A stretch of DNA of 64,000 nt. Source: Terebella lapidaria. Lineage: Eukaryota > Annelida > Polychaeta > Terebellida > Terebellidae. Under the pieces are notes generated by a model, which made no database searches, was not told the origin of the DNA, and was given only the letters and a program-made list of their open reading frames with translations. Of the stretch, positions 45,749 to 57,719 are shown piece by piece (within the stretch, counting starts at the first letter, position 1; every line of letters begins with the position of its first letter). Where the stretch lies: contig OX424559.1 in assembly GCA_949152475.1 (NCBI GenBank), forward strand, positions 38,919,119 through 38,983,118. Reading direction: 5' to 3'. The position numbers were made by a program, and so were the translations under genes.

Positions 45749-47219
45749 CAGCTTTCGTGATATAATTTATGAAACCATGTCTCGGTTCATCATCCATGAG
45801 TATATGTGTGTGTGCTAGCCAAGTTTTAGGTCAGGGGATTGTATTGTTTTGGCGATTTTGTTACCTTTACTTTCACATTATAAGTCAATGGAAAAGTGCC
45901 TCAGTACAGTCATCGGTACATGTAAGTTACGTGCAATCACACCTTAAGGATCAATCAAACGAAGCATCATTTTCACAATTTTGTTGGGGTGGTTCACTTG
46001 AATACTAGTATGTTGAAATATGGTTGCTGATGCGCTTATATAAGTGATTTTTCAAACCATCATTACTTTGAATGTATCCCCTGCAAAGAAGTTTGTTCAA
46101 ATAATGTGAATTCGCGTCCATTTCTAGTGCGACCCAGAGTCCCGAGCCTATGGTCGGCCTACAATTTGAATTACTCTCTCAGAAAACAAACACTCGTCAC
46201 TCCGGCATGATTCATGAATCGCACACTGAATAGTATCGTATTGGGGAATGTTAGACAACTTGCCTCACTGTTGTGTTCAACATTATAAATGGGTTCCATC
46301 GCATCAACAAAATTCAGAATGGTATGAGGGTGAGTAAAAGCTACTAAGATCATTAGACAGGGAGGAAATCTATTCCTCAATCTGGAGTCACCTTTAGGCC
46401 TTGAGCCATCAACTTGGTAAGTGCAAGGACTCAGACTGATATGTAGATCGACCAGGTATACGTTCAATCCCATCGTATTTAGAAGATCTAGCTCTGGTTT
46501 CAAACACATTCATATTTTTTGACAGAATGTTTATAAGGTCTACATGTGGGCGCCAAATTTATGGGGGGGGGGGGTAGGGGTGTCAAAACATGGATCTCTC
46601 CAACTGGATAATGAGGATAGACTGACGTAACGCTTACAGACTGTCACTCTAGTCCCCAGGACAGGCAGTCTCGTCACAGCCCGCTCTACATGATGTTTTT
46701 GAGCACACACACCCCTGTGATGTCTGCTTGGGCGGCGTGTTGGTGAACATCTAACATAGAAAGATTGAAGCACGGGCAGTCATGATGCGGCTTGCGCTCG
46801 CCTGAATGACCTAGATCTACATAGATTTTCAATGTGAAAATCAGGTAAAACTATCATGCATACGACGCGTATGACCCATCAAACTTATGCCAGTGTGTCA
46901 CTAATAATCCCAAGTCAATTTGCAAGGTTAAGGACAACCCTGGCAATGCTAACTTACTGACCACGTACAGGCCCGTTTCACATTGGTTGTTGATGCACAA
47001 GTGATTGCAACTCCTCCGTCAGGTGGCACTGTATGCTCACGGCGGTTAATCGTTCTCTGAACAACCGGTGAATGGATCGTTACGCCCAAAAATGTAAAAA
47101 CCCACAAACGTGAAAACAGATTTTGTAAATCACATGCAAATGTGAAACAATCTTTACCCACAAATGTGAAAACGGTTTTTGTCATTTACCCACAAATGTG
47201 AAATTCACAACATGAGACA
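45749..47219. other. Intergenic, nothing recognised
   Basis: Contains a G-run at 46563-46573 and four copies of CAAATGTGAAA between 47100 and 47205. A 112-codon minus frame (46171-46509) has no motif I recognise and I do not call it. Confidence 0.5.
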
Positions 47220-47532
47220 TGTATGTTTAAGTTACCGAACTTTCCGTCCGATGACCTAATGCCGTGGCGTTACATCCATCGTCGTCCCTCATTGTCGTTG
47301 TCATCCGTCTACATTTTTATCTTTAAAGTTCACGCTCGAATATTTCTAAAAATTTGCGAAAAAATGGCTAAAATGTTTCAAAACGGAGGTATTTTTCCAA
47401 TTTTCGAGCTTTCTTTCAAAATGATGGCTATTTTCAGCGGAAATTATCATCCTGTAAATTCTCGTGACCTTGAATTTGACCTTTGACCTTATTGGCAAGG
47501 TCAGATAACAAAATGGCTGATATCTCGTATAT
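47220..47532 (+). repeat. Composite-repeat fragment with one satellite unit
   Basis: AAGTTACCGAACTTTCCGTC, CATTTTTATCTTTAAAGTTC, AAAATGATGGCTATTTTC and then CTCGTGACCTTGAATTTGAC, in the orientation opposite to the arrays at 33690-43640. Broken at 47532 by the TIR element. Confidence 0.7.
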
Positions 47533-48529
47533 CACTGTCCGGAATCCGTTTCGGCAGAGGATATTGGGAAACGATATTTTTCGGTTGGGAAACGAAATGA
47601 TCGATTGGGAAACGCAAAGCTGCAAGGGGTATGTGTTGTTTGCCTCGATAAAGTATGAAAAAATAGGTGTAATTGTTAATCAAAAAAAGACAAACATGCG
47701 CTAATATTGTATGAAGTCTTCAGTGTCTTCAGTGTCGACCAAACCTGCTATTTTTGGGCCTTTTGAGCCTAAATATCGGGCCTATCGATCGTCAAGGCAC
47801 TCCATCTTTATACGCAATGTCAAGGACCCAAATCAGCATGTTTTCAAACAAAACTCTCAAAACTTATTCTATTATGTCGAGATCGGGCACATGATTCACC
47901 TTATTTCACACCCAAAATGTTGTGCATACAGTCATATAATTAATACCGGTAAGTCACTCGAGGTAACCTTTCATTAAAGACCACACAGTATTGCTCGTGT
48001 ATAATAGTTGATCTCGTATTTTCATCTGTACAAAATTTTCCGTTTCCCAATCGAAACAGCATGGATTACCAACCGGCGCCTTCTCTATACGTATCGTTTA
48101 CCCACCGAAACATCAATGGTTCCGAAAATCAGCAAATATTTATTAATAAAGCGATGTGAAATGTTTCTTTTCGGTGGGGATCAGGTAATACACCTTTCTC
48201 TTCACTCGTGTAACTTTTTGTGTGCACCAGACACATATTTAATCATCAGTGTTCATTTGTTCAAAACGGTGTGATTTTCATCGCATTTCACGTCACAAAA
48301 ACGATATTACATCAAGTATAGCAGGTTTGGTCGACACTGAAGACTTTATACAACATTAGCGCATGTTTGTCTTTCTTTAGATTAACGATTACACCTATTT
48401 TTTCATACTTTATTGAGGAAAACAACACATACCCCATTGCAGCTTGACATTTCCCAATCGAACATTTCGTTTCCCAACCGAAAAATATCGTTTCCCAATA
48501 TCCTCTGCCGAAACGGATTCCGGACAGTG
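47533..48529. mobile_element. 997-bp element with ~210-bp terminal inverted repeats
   Basis: Same family as 34758-37557: CACTGTCCGGAATCCG at the left and its complement at the right, GGGAAACGATA subterminal repeats, and an interior (47752-48040) matching 36779-37040. No transposase. Left flank is satellite; right flank is unique. No target duplication is evident. Confidence 0.75.
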
Positions 48530-48869
48530 ACAATTCGCACCTTTAAATACACCATTCCACAGTCGTCAACGTGCGCACAGGATTCCTGTAGCGGAGTTAC
48601 AGGAAGCCTGCAAAAACAACAACATAATTTAAGATAATTGATGGTAGGTGGGTATTTTTGGTTGGAAACACATCCCAAACGAGGTTTCCAGCAAAACGAC
48701 TTAGCAGATAGACTAACATAAAGATATTCTTTTGGGTGGTAGTTTCATTTGTTGTTGACACCTTCGTGATTATTAACTATAAACACATGAAGTGAGATTA
48801 TTCCTCAATTATCGTCCGATTGCCCCCTTGTCAACATGTAATCCCCATATAATGGAACTTTTGCCCACT

Positions 48870-51523
48870 ATATATAATTTATTCTCAAAAGTCACCCCTG
48901 GCTGGGGCATTGGAGAACATAAAAAACAGAAACAAAAAAACAAAAACAAAAAAACAAAAGAAAAACCACACACACACACACGAAGGCACACACACATGTG
49001 CAAATGTAAAAAAAAAATAAAAATAAAAATGTAACATGTTGGGTACAATTATACACATGTAGGCAGCAAAGAAGTCATTGACCAATACAATGTTGCAATC
49101 ACAAGATAACTATATAAAAGGGAGACAGTGTTCTATCGAGGACGGAGATCCAATTCAGCTGTAATCACACGAACTAATTTCACTAGACCTTTCAGTAATT
49201 TACGCTTCTGGCTATTAAACAATTCTGACATTTTAAGTGAGTTGGGTCGGACACGGTAGTAATTAGTGAGAAACAGCTTTCTAGACTCTTTAAAATTTTC
49301 GCATTGGAATACATAATGGAATTCATCCCCAATTTCTACAGAGTTACATAAGTGACACGAGTGACTAACAGATTTATCATACATATTTTTGACAACGGGT
49401 AGGTTACTATTACGACATCTGAATCTACATAGAGTAATGGCATCTTTACTGTCTAAAAGAGACATATACTGTTCCATGGCTAAATTCTTTTTAAAAATTC
49501 TATAGTTAGTACAATTCTCATGATTCCACATACTGTCTGTCCAATTTTGTAAATCGATATCTGAGCCTCGTAACTTAAGTGAGTTTTTAAACCAATTTGA
49601 GGTAACAGTACATAAGTTATAATCATGTGACCACAAGTTTGAAAAACCTCTATTGTCGAGTATTGTTTTGATACAAGTCAACCACTTGGACTGGTATTCA
49701 CCCTCAGTAAACTTGTGTCTTAAAAACTGGTAAAAGATGTGAGACAGTTTATGCTGTTTTCCTGTTACAATACGGAACCAAAAATTTAACATTCTGTTTT
49801 CAATATAATATGACATTTCATGTTCACCAGTTTCACCATATACCATACAATTAGATGTAGACTTATTTAAGTGCAAAATACCTTTGAGAAATTTCCTATG
49901 AAACAAAGTTATCTGGTTGATGTTGACAAAGCCCCATACTTCACATCCATACAATAAAATTGGTACAACCAACTGGTGAAACAACTTGATTTGTAAATCT
50001 ACTGGCAAACACAGGTTTTTGCTCTTGGCTTTCAGGCTGAACATAGCTTTTTTTGCTTGACTTGTTAACTTGCTGATACATTTTTGGAACGAGTTATTAT
50101 AGTTGAAAGTTACACCCAGATATGTATAGTCATCAACAATTTCTAATGTGGTATCCCCAAATCTGAACAAAGGCTTCTTGCGTATCTTACCTCTAGAAAA
50201 AACAACAATCTTAGTTTTTTCAGTATTCACAGTCAAGTACCATTGGTTACAATACAAGAAAACAGCATCAAGTGCAGACTGTAACTCTGATTCGTTCTCG
50301 GCTAACAAAATAGTGTCATCAGCATATAATAACACATACAACTTCACAAATACCTCAATATCTTTAGCTCTAAAAAAGGAGTTAACCTCATGGCAGAAAG
50401 ACTGCATTCCACTATAACTGTTCATCAAACATTTCTCAAAATCATTCAGAAAAATCGCAAATAGCAGTGGTGACAGGTTTTCACCTTGGCGTACACCTAT
50501 GTTACAAGGAAAATAATGAGAGATTTCAGTTTTGGACAACTTGACACACGATTTAGCATTTGCGTACATATTGTAGATTATTGTAAAAACTTTGCCACGA
50601 ATTCCAACATCAATGAGTTTAATCCATAAAGAGACTCTGTCTACCTTATCAAAGGCCTTTTTGTAGTCCACAAATGCACAAAATACTCTTTTGCGATTAT
50701 ATAAATACAAATCCAAAATTTCATGTAAGACAAAAATATGATCAGTTGTTGAATAACCGTTTCTAAATCCTGCCTGATTCTCTCCTATAATTCCATTAGA
50801 CTCAACATAATCAGACAGTCGTTTATTTATTACAGCGGTGAATAGTTTACCTAAACAACTTAGAATTGTGATTCCCCGATAATTGTCGGGGTTTGTAAGA
50901 TCACCTTTGCCTTTATACAGAGGTTTGATTAAACCAATACACCAATTCTTTGGAATGACACCAGTATCAAGTACAACATTAAACAACTTTGCAGCAATTA
51001 CAAGCATTCGGTCTGGACAATATTTCAAGAATTCATTCAGGATCAAATCAACACCATAAGCTTTGTTACACTTCAGTTTGAGTACAATTTTCTTTAATTC
51101 ATCCGTGGTTATAGGAATATTAATTTCTTCGTTATCGGTGTGGAGAAATGGATGGGGGTCTAACTGACTGTCTCTAATATCTGGGTGATCCACACCAACT
51201 ATCTCTGTGGTACTCAAGTTCTTAAAGTGTTCGTAAAAGGTGGTCAATTTGAGACGGTTATTGATAAGTACTTTGTTAGGCTGATGACTGTTGATTTGTG
51301 ACCAAAATTCTCTAGGATTAGATGTTTCCAGCTTACGTAAATTTAAGTGAAGTGACTTAAAATATTTCTTTGACTCACTCTTTACTAAAATCTTATACTC
51401 TTTACAGACTCGGTCAAATGCTTTTCTTGTTATACAGTCTCTATTAAGTCTACGTTTTGCCTCAAAATATTCCGCTCTTTTCTGTCTACACTCCTTGTTA
51501 AACCATAATTGTTGTTTTTTGTA
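48870..51523 (-). mobile_element. 5'-truncated non-LTR retrotransposon inserted in the foldback element
   Basis: The uninterrupted right arm (GCCCACTGCTAATG) shows the empty site. The insertion is flanked by CACT (48866-48869, 51524-51527). Read on the minus strand, it starts inside the ORF, so the endonuclease is missing. It ends with a 3' UTR containing (GTTTTT)n-like and (GT)n runs and a TATATA tail. 5' truncation is the usual outcome of target-primed reverse transcription. Confidence 0.85.
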
Positions 51524-51526
51524 CAC
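49133..51526 (-). pseudogene. Non-LTR retrotransposon RT, truncated at the N-terminus
   Basis: About 797 codons open, but the first codon at the element edge is GTG and no ATG precedes it, so this is a truncated ORF2 without its APE endonuclease. RT motifs are intact: KGKGDLTNPDNYRGI, AFVDYKKAFDKVDR (motif A), GVRQGENLSPLLFAIFLND (motif B) and LLYADDTILLA with the catalytic YADD near residue 402. The C-terminus has a CCHC knuckle, CHLC..HYVFQC, near 725-745. Motif style fits the Jockey/CR1/L2-type assemblage; I cannot fix the clade. The frame is otherwise undamaged, so the insertion is young. Confidence 0.88.
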
Positions 51527-52273
51527 TGCTAATGTACATGGGGGTTGATTGGTTCACAGTTGATCAAACTCAACAGTTGATGGGAGGTGACACTCGTCTG
51601 TTTGTGTTTGTCAAGCAATTGTTTATCGTAGCACACACGAGATATGTGCTGCAGGATTCACGTAACGGGCGCTTCAGTATTCACGTAACAGGCGCTTCAG
51701 TATTCAAGTAACACTGGATGTAAAATTGCCCCAAAATATCTATTTCCACTAAATTAACTTTGTACACATCAATATAAACACATACGAAGGTCAGATTCAT
51801 GGATTGTGCATTGTACTGGAAAAGTACAAGCATAAAGGTTGCGATATTCCAGGCTGGATCTCATCAACTGGCAATGCCTTTTCTTCGTTGTAAAGTAATT
51901 TAGTATGCAAGTAGCACTAGATGGAAAATTGCCCCCAAATATCTCTTTCACTAAATTTACAGCAAAATAACTTATTATGTGTAACAACTCTAACAATATA
52001 ATAAACTGAATATACAGTGCTCATCATGTCCTCAATGATATCAGTATTGGTGTGTTGCATGGACCTAACCTATATTACGTGTGTGTTTTTGTTAGCAACT
52101 TTCCTACAGAGAATTATTATGGCTGATGACAGTGGGTACTGCAGTTTCTCATCAGAGCAAACGGATGACATTGCACAACACTGCATCCAGTCCCGCGCTG
52201 GTCCCAATACTGATCAGTGAGGTCATGGTGAGCACTGTATATATTCAGTTTATGTTTAGTGTACATACATATT

Positions 52274-52681
52274 TGTAGCGTTATGACGTGGTGTGCGCGA
52301 GTAGTGACACCACGGTTATGATGCTGCAGTGTGGGCGGATTTATAAGAATGGGGTATACCTCTTTATCGTGTGGTCGCCGAACCCTACATTGGTGCCGTA
52401 CCTTTCGAACTACTGGGTTCTCTCGGCGTCGCTCCCGGGTCGGCCCCCGCTGTTGAATCACATCACCGCCATGTGTGAGTGGGTGCATATGTGGCCTGTG
52501 ATGTGGCTTAACAGTGGGATAGGTCTCTCCGAAAGGGGAAAGCACTATAGCGTTATGACGTGGTGTGCGCGAGTAGTGACACCACGGTCATGATGCTGCA
52601 GTGTGGGCGGATTTATAAGACATTCGGCGACACTCCAGTAATGGGGTATACCTCTTTATCGTGGGGTTGCCGAACCCTACA
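52274..52681 (+). mobile_element. TRIM: 408-bp miniature LTR retrotransposon with 4-bp TSD
   Basis: LTR1 52274-52389 (TGTAGCG...CCCTACA) and LTR2 52546-52681 are copies. LTR1 lacks 20 bases (ACATTCGGCGACACTCCAGT) present in LTR2, and the LTR2 start is mutated from TG to TA. A primer-binding-type TGGTGCCGTACC begins two bases after LTR1. A polypurine tract (GAAAGGGGAAAG) immediately precedes LTR2. Flanked by TATT on both sides (52270-52273, 52682-52685). The 156-base interior has no gene. Confidence 0.85.
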
Positions 52682-53445
52682 TATTATACCTTTCCAGTTG
52701 TTAAATATAATAAATAATTTTGCTGTAAATTTAGTGGAAAGAGGGATTCGGGGACAATTTTACATCTAGTGGTACTTGCATTGCCAATTGATGAGATCCA
52801 GCCAGTAATAATGCAGCCTATATGCTTGTACTTTTCCAGTACAATGCACAATCCATGAATCTGACCTTTGTATGTGTTTATATTGATGGGAACAAAGTTA
52901 ATTTAGTGGAAAGAGAAATTTTAGGGCAATTTTACATCCAGTGTTACTTGAATACTGAAGCGCCTGTTACGTGAATACTGAAGCGCCTGTTACGTGAATC
53001 CTGCAGCACATATCTCGTGTGTGCTACGATAAACAATTACTTGACAAACACAAACAGACGAGTGTCACCTCCCATCAACTGTTGAATTTGAACAACTGTG
53101 AACCAATGAACCCCCATGCACATTAGCAGTGGGCAAAAGTTCCATTATATGGTGATTTCATGTAGACAAAGGGGCAATCGGACGATAATTGAGGAATAAT
53201 CTCACTTCATGTGTTTATAGTTAATAATAACGAAGGTGTCAACAACAAATGAAACTACCACCCAAAAGAATATCTTTATATTAGTCTGTCTGCTAAGTCG
53301 CTTTGCTGGAAACCTCGTTTGGGATGTGTTTCCAACCAAAAATACCCACCTACCATCAATTTTCTCAGATTATGTTGTTGTTTTTTGCAGGCTTCCTGTA
53401 ACTCCGCTACAGGAATCCTGTGCGCACGTTGACGACTGTGCATTC

Positions 53446-53649
53446 ATTCTGATTCCAGTTCAATCACACATCAAACAGTTTTAAGTAATTCAGACAATTG
53501 TAATACATACACATATTGACGGGTTGTAGAGAGCTAAATTGAACTATGTTATTAAGGGAATGACTGACATATTTGAGGGGTTGTAAATACCACTGTAACA
53601 TATGCCTGGGTCAGTTCAGCTACATTTGTTGGGAGGGGGGGGGGGGGGG
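53446..53649. other. Spacer with a G-tract
   Basis: Nothing recognised apart from a G-run of about 15 at 53633-53649, directly beside the transposase relic. Confidence 0.5.
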
Positions 53650-54305
53650 TTCAGTTTGTTCAGCGCCCGATATATTTCCGACCACAGGTTCTCGATCGGG
53701 TTTATATCCGGTGACATCGCAGGACATGCCAGGTGCTCCAGGTCCGAGTTCGATGGGCTGGAGCATAAATTGTCGTCTTAGAAGACAAAATTTGCCTGGA
53801 AGTGTCTCCTTGCAAATGGAAGCATTTTGGTTTCCAAGACGCGTATGTACTGTTGCTGATCCATGTTACCCTCCAGCACGTGCAGGTCCGACTTGTCACC
53901 ACTATGGAAGGTGCCCCACAAAGTGACTCCACTACCACCAGCTTGCACCCTAGGAAGAACACAATCATCCTGGAGGGCTCATGGTTCAGTCTGCGGACTC
54001 GGACACGGCCAGCTTGTCGATAAGCAGGAATCTGGATTCGTCACTGAAAACGACATGTTCCCAGTGACCAACAAGCAAGTTCGATGGTCACGTGCCCATG
54101 CAAATCATTCCTGTCAGTGTCGTCTTTGTAGCAGAGGCTTCCTCAGGGGTCGTTTGGCGGAATACCCAGCATTCAGAAGTCGGTAGTTCACCAAACGACA
54201 CGTCACAGGAACGTTGGTGAAACGCATCCACTTGACTCTGAGCTGGGCGGATGGCTTCGTCCGGCCATTACGGCACAGTCTCAGTATATAGCGGTCCTGT
54301 CTCAC
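53650..54305 (-). pseudogene. Decayed Tc1-like transposase
   Basis: Conceptual minus-strand pieces in shifting frames match Tc1/mariner transposase in order. A helix-turn-helix part (RQDRYILRLCRNGRTKPSAQ, then KRPLRKPLLQRRH) is followed by HVVFSDESRF (first catalytic Asp) near 54030-54055, VTLWGTFHSGDKSDL, a DDN near 53775 (second Asp), and SPDINPIENLWSEIYRALN near 53660-53720 with the final acidic residue. Several frameshifts and at least one stop separate them. No terminal inverted repeats were found, so this is a fragment of an old element. Confidence 0.85.
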
Positions 54306-54314
54306 TGTTGTTGT

Positions 54315-54889
54315 TTTTAGGTTACCGGACCTTTGGTCCGATAACCTATTGCCGTGGCGTTGCGTCCGTCGTCAGTCGTCCGGCGTCCGTCGTCCGTCAA
54401 CATTCATATCTTTAAAGCTTATGATCGAATCTTCCTGAAATTTTGCACAAAAATGCTTAAAAATATTTCGAGAGGGAGGTATTTTTTAGTTTTTTGATTT
54501 TCGAATTATTTTCAAAATGGCGGCCATTTTTGACGAAAAACAGCTAATTTTGGACTTTGACGGTCGTTTTCTCAAAAACTGTCTGATCAGGTTTGAGATT
54601 TTTGTTTCAAAAGATTCTCCTTATGTACCTCTGTGATGTGTATAAGTTTGGTTGCCCTTGAATCGCCGGTCTGCGTATGGCGGCCATTTTGAATTTTCGA
54701 CGGGTCGGCGAAAAAAACTTTTTCCGGCCCAAATCGCATTACTATCCATTTTGGGCCATTTCTAGACAAAAAAGATTTTTTCACCCTTTGAAAAAAATTT
54801 TGGACTTAGAAAATTTTCGGCCCTTTTTTCCTTCATAATGGGAGCTGCCAGGACTGTACTCCTAGAACGCCTGAAGATAGAGCTTAGAC
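54315..54889 (+). repeat. Composite-repeat unit: hairpin end plus body
   Basis: Starts TTAGGTTACCGGACC with the hairpin GGTTACCGGACC/GGTCCGATAACC, then a CGTCCGTCGT run, ATTTTTGACG, TCAAAATGGCGGCCATTTTT and GTACCTCTGTGATGTGTATA, ending near AGATAGAGCTTAG. It lacks the satellite part. Not coding. Confidence 0.75.
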
Positions 54890-55755
54890 GACGGTAAAAA
54901 AGACAGTCCTAACCGGCGCTATTGGCGTCATCAACGACCGACGGTAAGAAAGACAGTCCTAACCGGCGCTATTGGCGGCATCGACGAGCGACGGAAAGAA
55001 AGACAGTCCTAACCGGCGGTATTGGCGTCATCGACGAGCGACGGTAAGAACGACGCTTGTAATCGGCGGTATTGGTGGCATCGACGAGCGACAGTAAGAA
55101 CGACGCTTCTAACCGGCGCTATTGGCGGCATCGACGAGCGACAGTAAGACGGACAGTTCTGACCGGCGCTATTGGCGGCATCGACCACCAACGGTAAGAA
55201 AGACAGTCCTAACTGGCGGTATTGGCGTCATCGCCGACCAACGGTAAGAACGATGCTTCTAATCGGCGCTATTGGCGGCATCGATGAGCGACGGTAAGAA
55301 CGATGCTTCTAATCAGCGCTATTGGCGGCATCGATGAGCGACGGTAAGATCGTCGCTTCTAATCGGCGCTATTGGCGGCATCGACGAGCGACGGTAAGAC
55401 GGACAGTCCTAACCAGCGCTATTGGCGGCATCGATGAGCGACGGTAAGAAAGACAGTCCTAACCGGTGGTATTGGCGTCATCGACGAGCGACGGTAAGAA
55501 TGACACTTCTAACCGGCGCTATTGGCAGCATCGACGACCGACTGTAAAATAGACAGTCCTAACCGGCGCTATTGGCGGCATCGACGAGTGACGGTAAGAA
55601 AGACAGTCCTAACCGGCGCTATTGGCGTCATCGACGACCGACGGTAAGAAAGACAGTCCTAACCGGCGCTTTTGGCGGCATCGACGAGCGACGGAAAGAA
55701 CGACCCTTGTAACCGGCGGTATTGGCGTCATCGACGAGCGACGGTAAGAACGACG
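54890..55755 (+). repeat. 50-bp minisatellite, about 17 units
   Basis: Unit of exactly 50 bases: GACGGTAAGAAAGACAGTCC, TAACCGGCGCTATTGGCGGC and ATCGACGAGC. Two main variants differ at AAGACAGTCCTAACC versus ACGACGCTTCTAATC. GC-rich compared with its surroundings. It runs directly into the retrotransposon fragment at 55756. It is not a CRISPR array: there is no spacer structure. Confidence 0.92.
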
Positions 55756-56642
55756 CGAGGAGCCAATGACAGAGGGGGAAGGCTAGGTGCTAGCCTCGTC
55801 GCCGCACTTGCGCGGCGGAGTCGCTCCCGCGGCTCCGCCCTGCCTCAGACTCGTTCTGCGGATCTGAGGAGCCACTTTTTAGAGGTACTACCACTTTTGA
55901 TCACCCGGTGTGTCGTTTTACAAAATTTCTAAATTTAAAGGACCCGGTTTGCAGGGCTCCCCGCAGAAGCCCCTGCAAGCGCCACCGGGCCTGCCTTGTC
56001 CGCCTGTGCAGCCGGCTTACTCACTGCCGGCTCCGCTGCTCCCGCAGCATAGGGACCCGTCTCCGCCGCCAAACCCCAAGACAGGCGGCCCGGACGAGGA
56101 GCCAATGACAGAGGGGGAAGGCTATGTGCTAGCCTCGTCGCCGCACTTGCGCGGCGGAGTCGCTCCCGCGGCTCCGCCCTGCCTCAGTCCCGTTCTGCGG
56201 ATCTGAGGAGCCGGCCGGCAGGGCGCCCGGCAACACTTTTTAGAGGTACTACCACTTTTGATCACCCGGTGTGTCGTTTTACAAAATTTCTAAATTTAAA
56301 GTTTAACCTTAAAGATATTCCAAAGACTCGACACACCGTCCCTTTCTGCGGATGACCTTCCAAGGTCACCACACGGTTTTGGACCACCTCGGTCAAAATT
56401 TTAGCTTGTTTATGAGGGTTTATTCAAAATTGCAAAGCGCGTTATAGTTTACTCCGTAAGTCCGGGGGTAGTTCCCCATTCTTCCAAAAGGGACTCTTAA
56501 AGTCCTAGTGTTTTGCGCCGTGACTTCTGGGTACCATTCACCTTGCTTCCTTCGGTCCGCCATGCGATGCCCTCATCGTGTTTCGGCAGGTTTCGGGCGC
56601 AGGCGGAGCATGTTGGGGACCAACATTGTAAGAAGGGGGTAA
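55756..56642 (+). mobile_element. 3' internal region of an LTR retrotransposon
   Basis: Lies directly 5' of the LTR at 56643 and ends in a polypurine tract (AGAAGGGGGTAA). A Pro-rich frame at 55910-56206 (PLQAPPGLPCPPVQPAY, then TEGEGYVLASSP) could be the tail of a pol or integrase protein, but no enzymatic motif remains. A block is duplicated: GAGGAGCCAATGACAGAGGG to ACAAAATTTCTAAATTTAAA occurs at 55756-55940 and 56095-56300. Confidence 0.65.
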
Positions 56643-57381
56643 TGTGGCGATTCTGCCCTAAGATCGCGGCAGGTGATTGTAAAACTACATGCCATTTGTG
56701 TGGCCTTTTCTGTCTTGGCCTTGTTTTGACACGCTCCGTTCGAGCAGGCGTTGCTACGGCGACGCATTGTAATTTATGTTATTCCAGTAAACTATAACAA
56801 TGGTTTGATTACACCTCGCGTGCGTCCTTCAGTTTGTGGTGTATTATATATACACTGCAAGCTACTCGATCGGGGAGATTGTCCGAGAGAGAGATTTCAG
56901 GACGCACGCAGGGCTCGCCATGAGCTTTGCGTTCCCTGGTCGTGAGTACAGGCCCCTTGGGGCCCTGGGGACAATTTCCATAGGGGGGCCCGAGCTGGGA
57001 GAGACGAGTTGCTGACTCGGGGGCGCAAGCCCTGTGGATCGCCAGTTCTCTCCCTTCCCGGGATGGTGTGACGTAGGCTCTGGCTAGTTCGTCGGGCTGT
57101 ACGGGGTTCCGTCCCCGAGGCAGACCGCGGCTCGCCAGGCCTCTCCAGCTAACACCGTGGTGATGAACTAGTTTCTGAACGGTGTCCGTAGGCCTGGGCG
57201 TGTCGGGTTGGCTGTTACCTGGTTACCGTAAATGTTAGAGTGGTTACCGTGTCCGCAGTGACCTCCGGTGAGCGGCGCCGCCGCAAGGATCCGGAATAGC
57301 GGATGCGCGTCCGCAAGGACTCGTGGTGAGAGGACTATCCTCGAGGATCCCGAAGAGCGGACGACAGTCAATAACTTTACA
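56643..57381 (+). mobile_element. LTR (3' LTR of the fragment), 739 bp
   Basis: TGTGGCGATTCTGCCC...ATAACTTTACA, closely similar to the solo LTR at 13865 in inverse orientation. TATA box GTATTATATATACACTG at about 56841. A polypurine tract abuts the start, so this is a 3' LTR; the 5' part of the element is missing, replaced by the minisatellite. Flanks (GTAA, CTAG) do not match, which fits a broken element. A 4-bp duplication at the sister copy suggests the Ty3/gypsy group. Confidence 0.82.
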
Positions 57382-57719
57382 CTAGCGTAGTGGTTACACT
57401 GGTTTTAGATAGGTGAAATGGACCACCAAAGTAAGACCATTTAACATTGAGTTGAATGGCCAATTCACTATAATATTCCACATATATTCAACTTTTGAGG
57501 TCGTATGTGGTATGTCGAATGCCATAGACCTTAAAGCAGCTGCCTTCGAAACCAGTCAATATTTTTTGAAAACTGTATTTCATATAAAACATGCTAAACT
57601 AACTGAATGAAACATACTCACATCAAATGTAATGAAAATAACCAGTCCTCGGGGAAATTTTGCTCATTTGAACAGGCGGCTCTCGCGTAAATACCGGAAC
57701 TGTATCCATCACACGCAGA
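57382..57719. other. Spacer, nothing recognised
   Basis: AT-rich with one 65-codon frame lacking motifs. Confidence 0.4.

Larger units (their letters stand above)
48558..53440. mobile_element. Foldback transposon with ~750-bp inverted arms and CATTC target duplication
   Basis: The left arm (48558-48869 continued at 51524-51995) is the inverted copy of the right arm (about 52690-53440). Termini are CACAGTCGTCAACGTGCG and its complement, flanked by CATTC on both sides (48553-48557, 53441-53445). The left arm is split by a non-LTR retrotransposon and the centre holds a TRIM; removing both leaves about 1.8 kb. No transposase. A 5-bp duplication with CACAG ends resembles the Transib/ProtoRAG pattern, but this is only resemblance. 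Confidence 0.8.

Noticed and set aside
46171-46509. 112-codon minus frame
   Set aside because: Checked for RT, integrase and nuclease motifs and none was found.
48558-48700. RSS-like heptamer and nonamer at the foldback terminus
   Set aside because: CACAGTC matches the heptamer at six of seven positions, but the only A-rich nonamer-like run is some 45 bases away, not 12 or 23.
52288-52593. Frames inside the TRIM
   Set aside because: They start in the LTR repeat and recur with it; no protein similarity.
54890-55755. CRISPR-like regular array
   Set aside because: The units are contiguous 50-bp repeats without unique spacers, in an animal genome.
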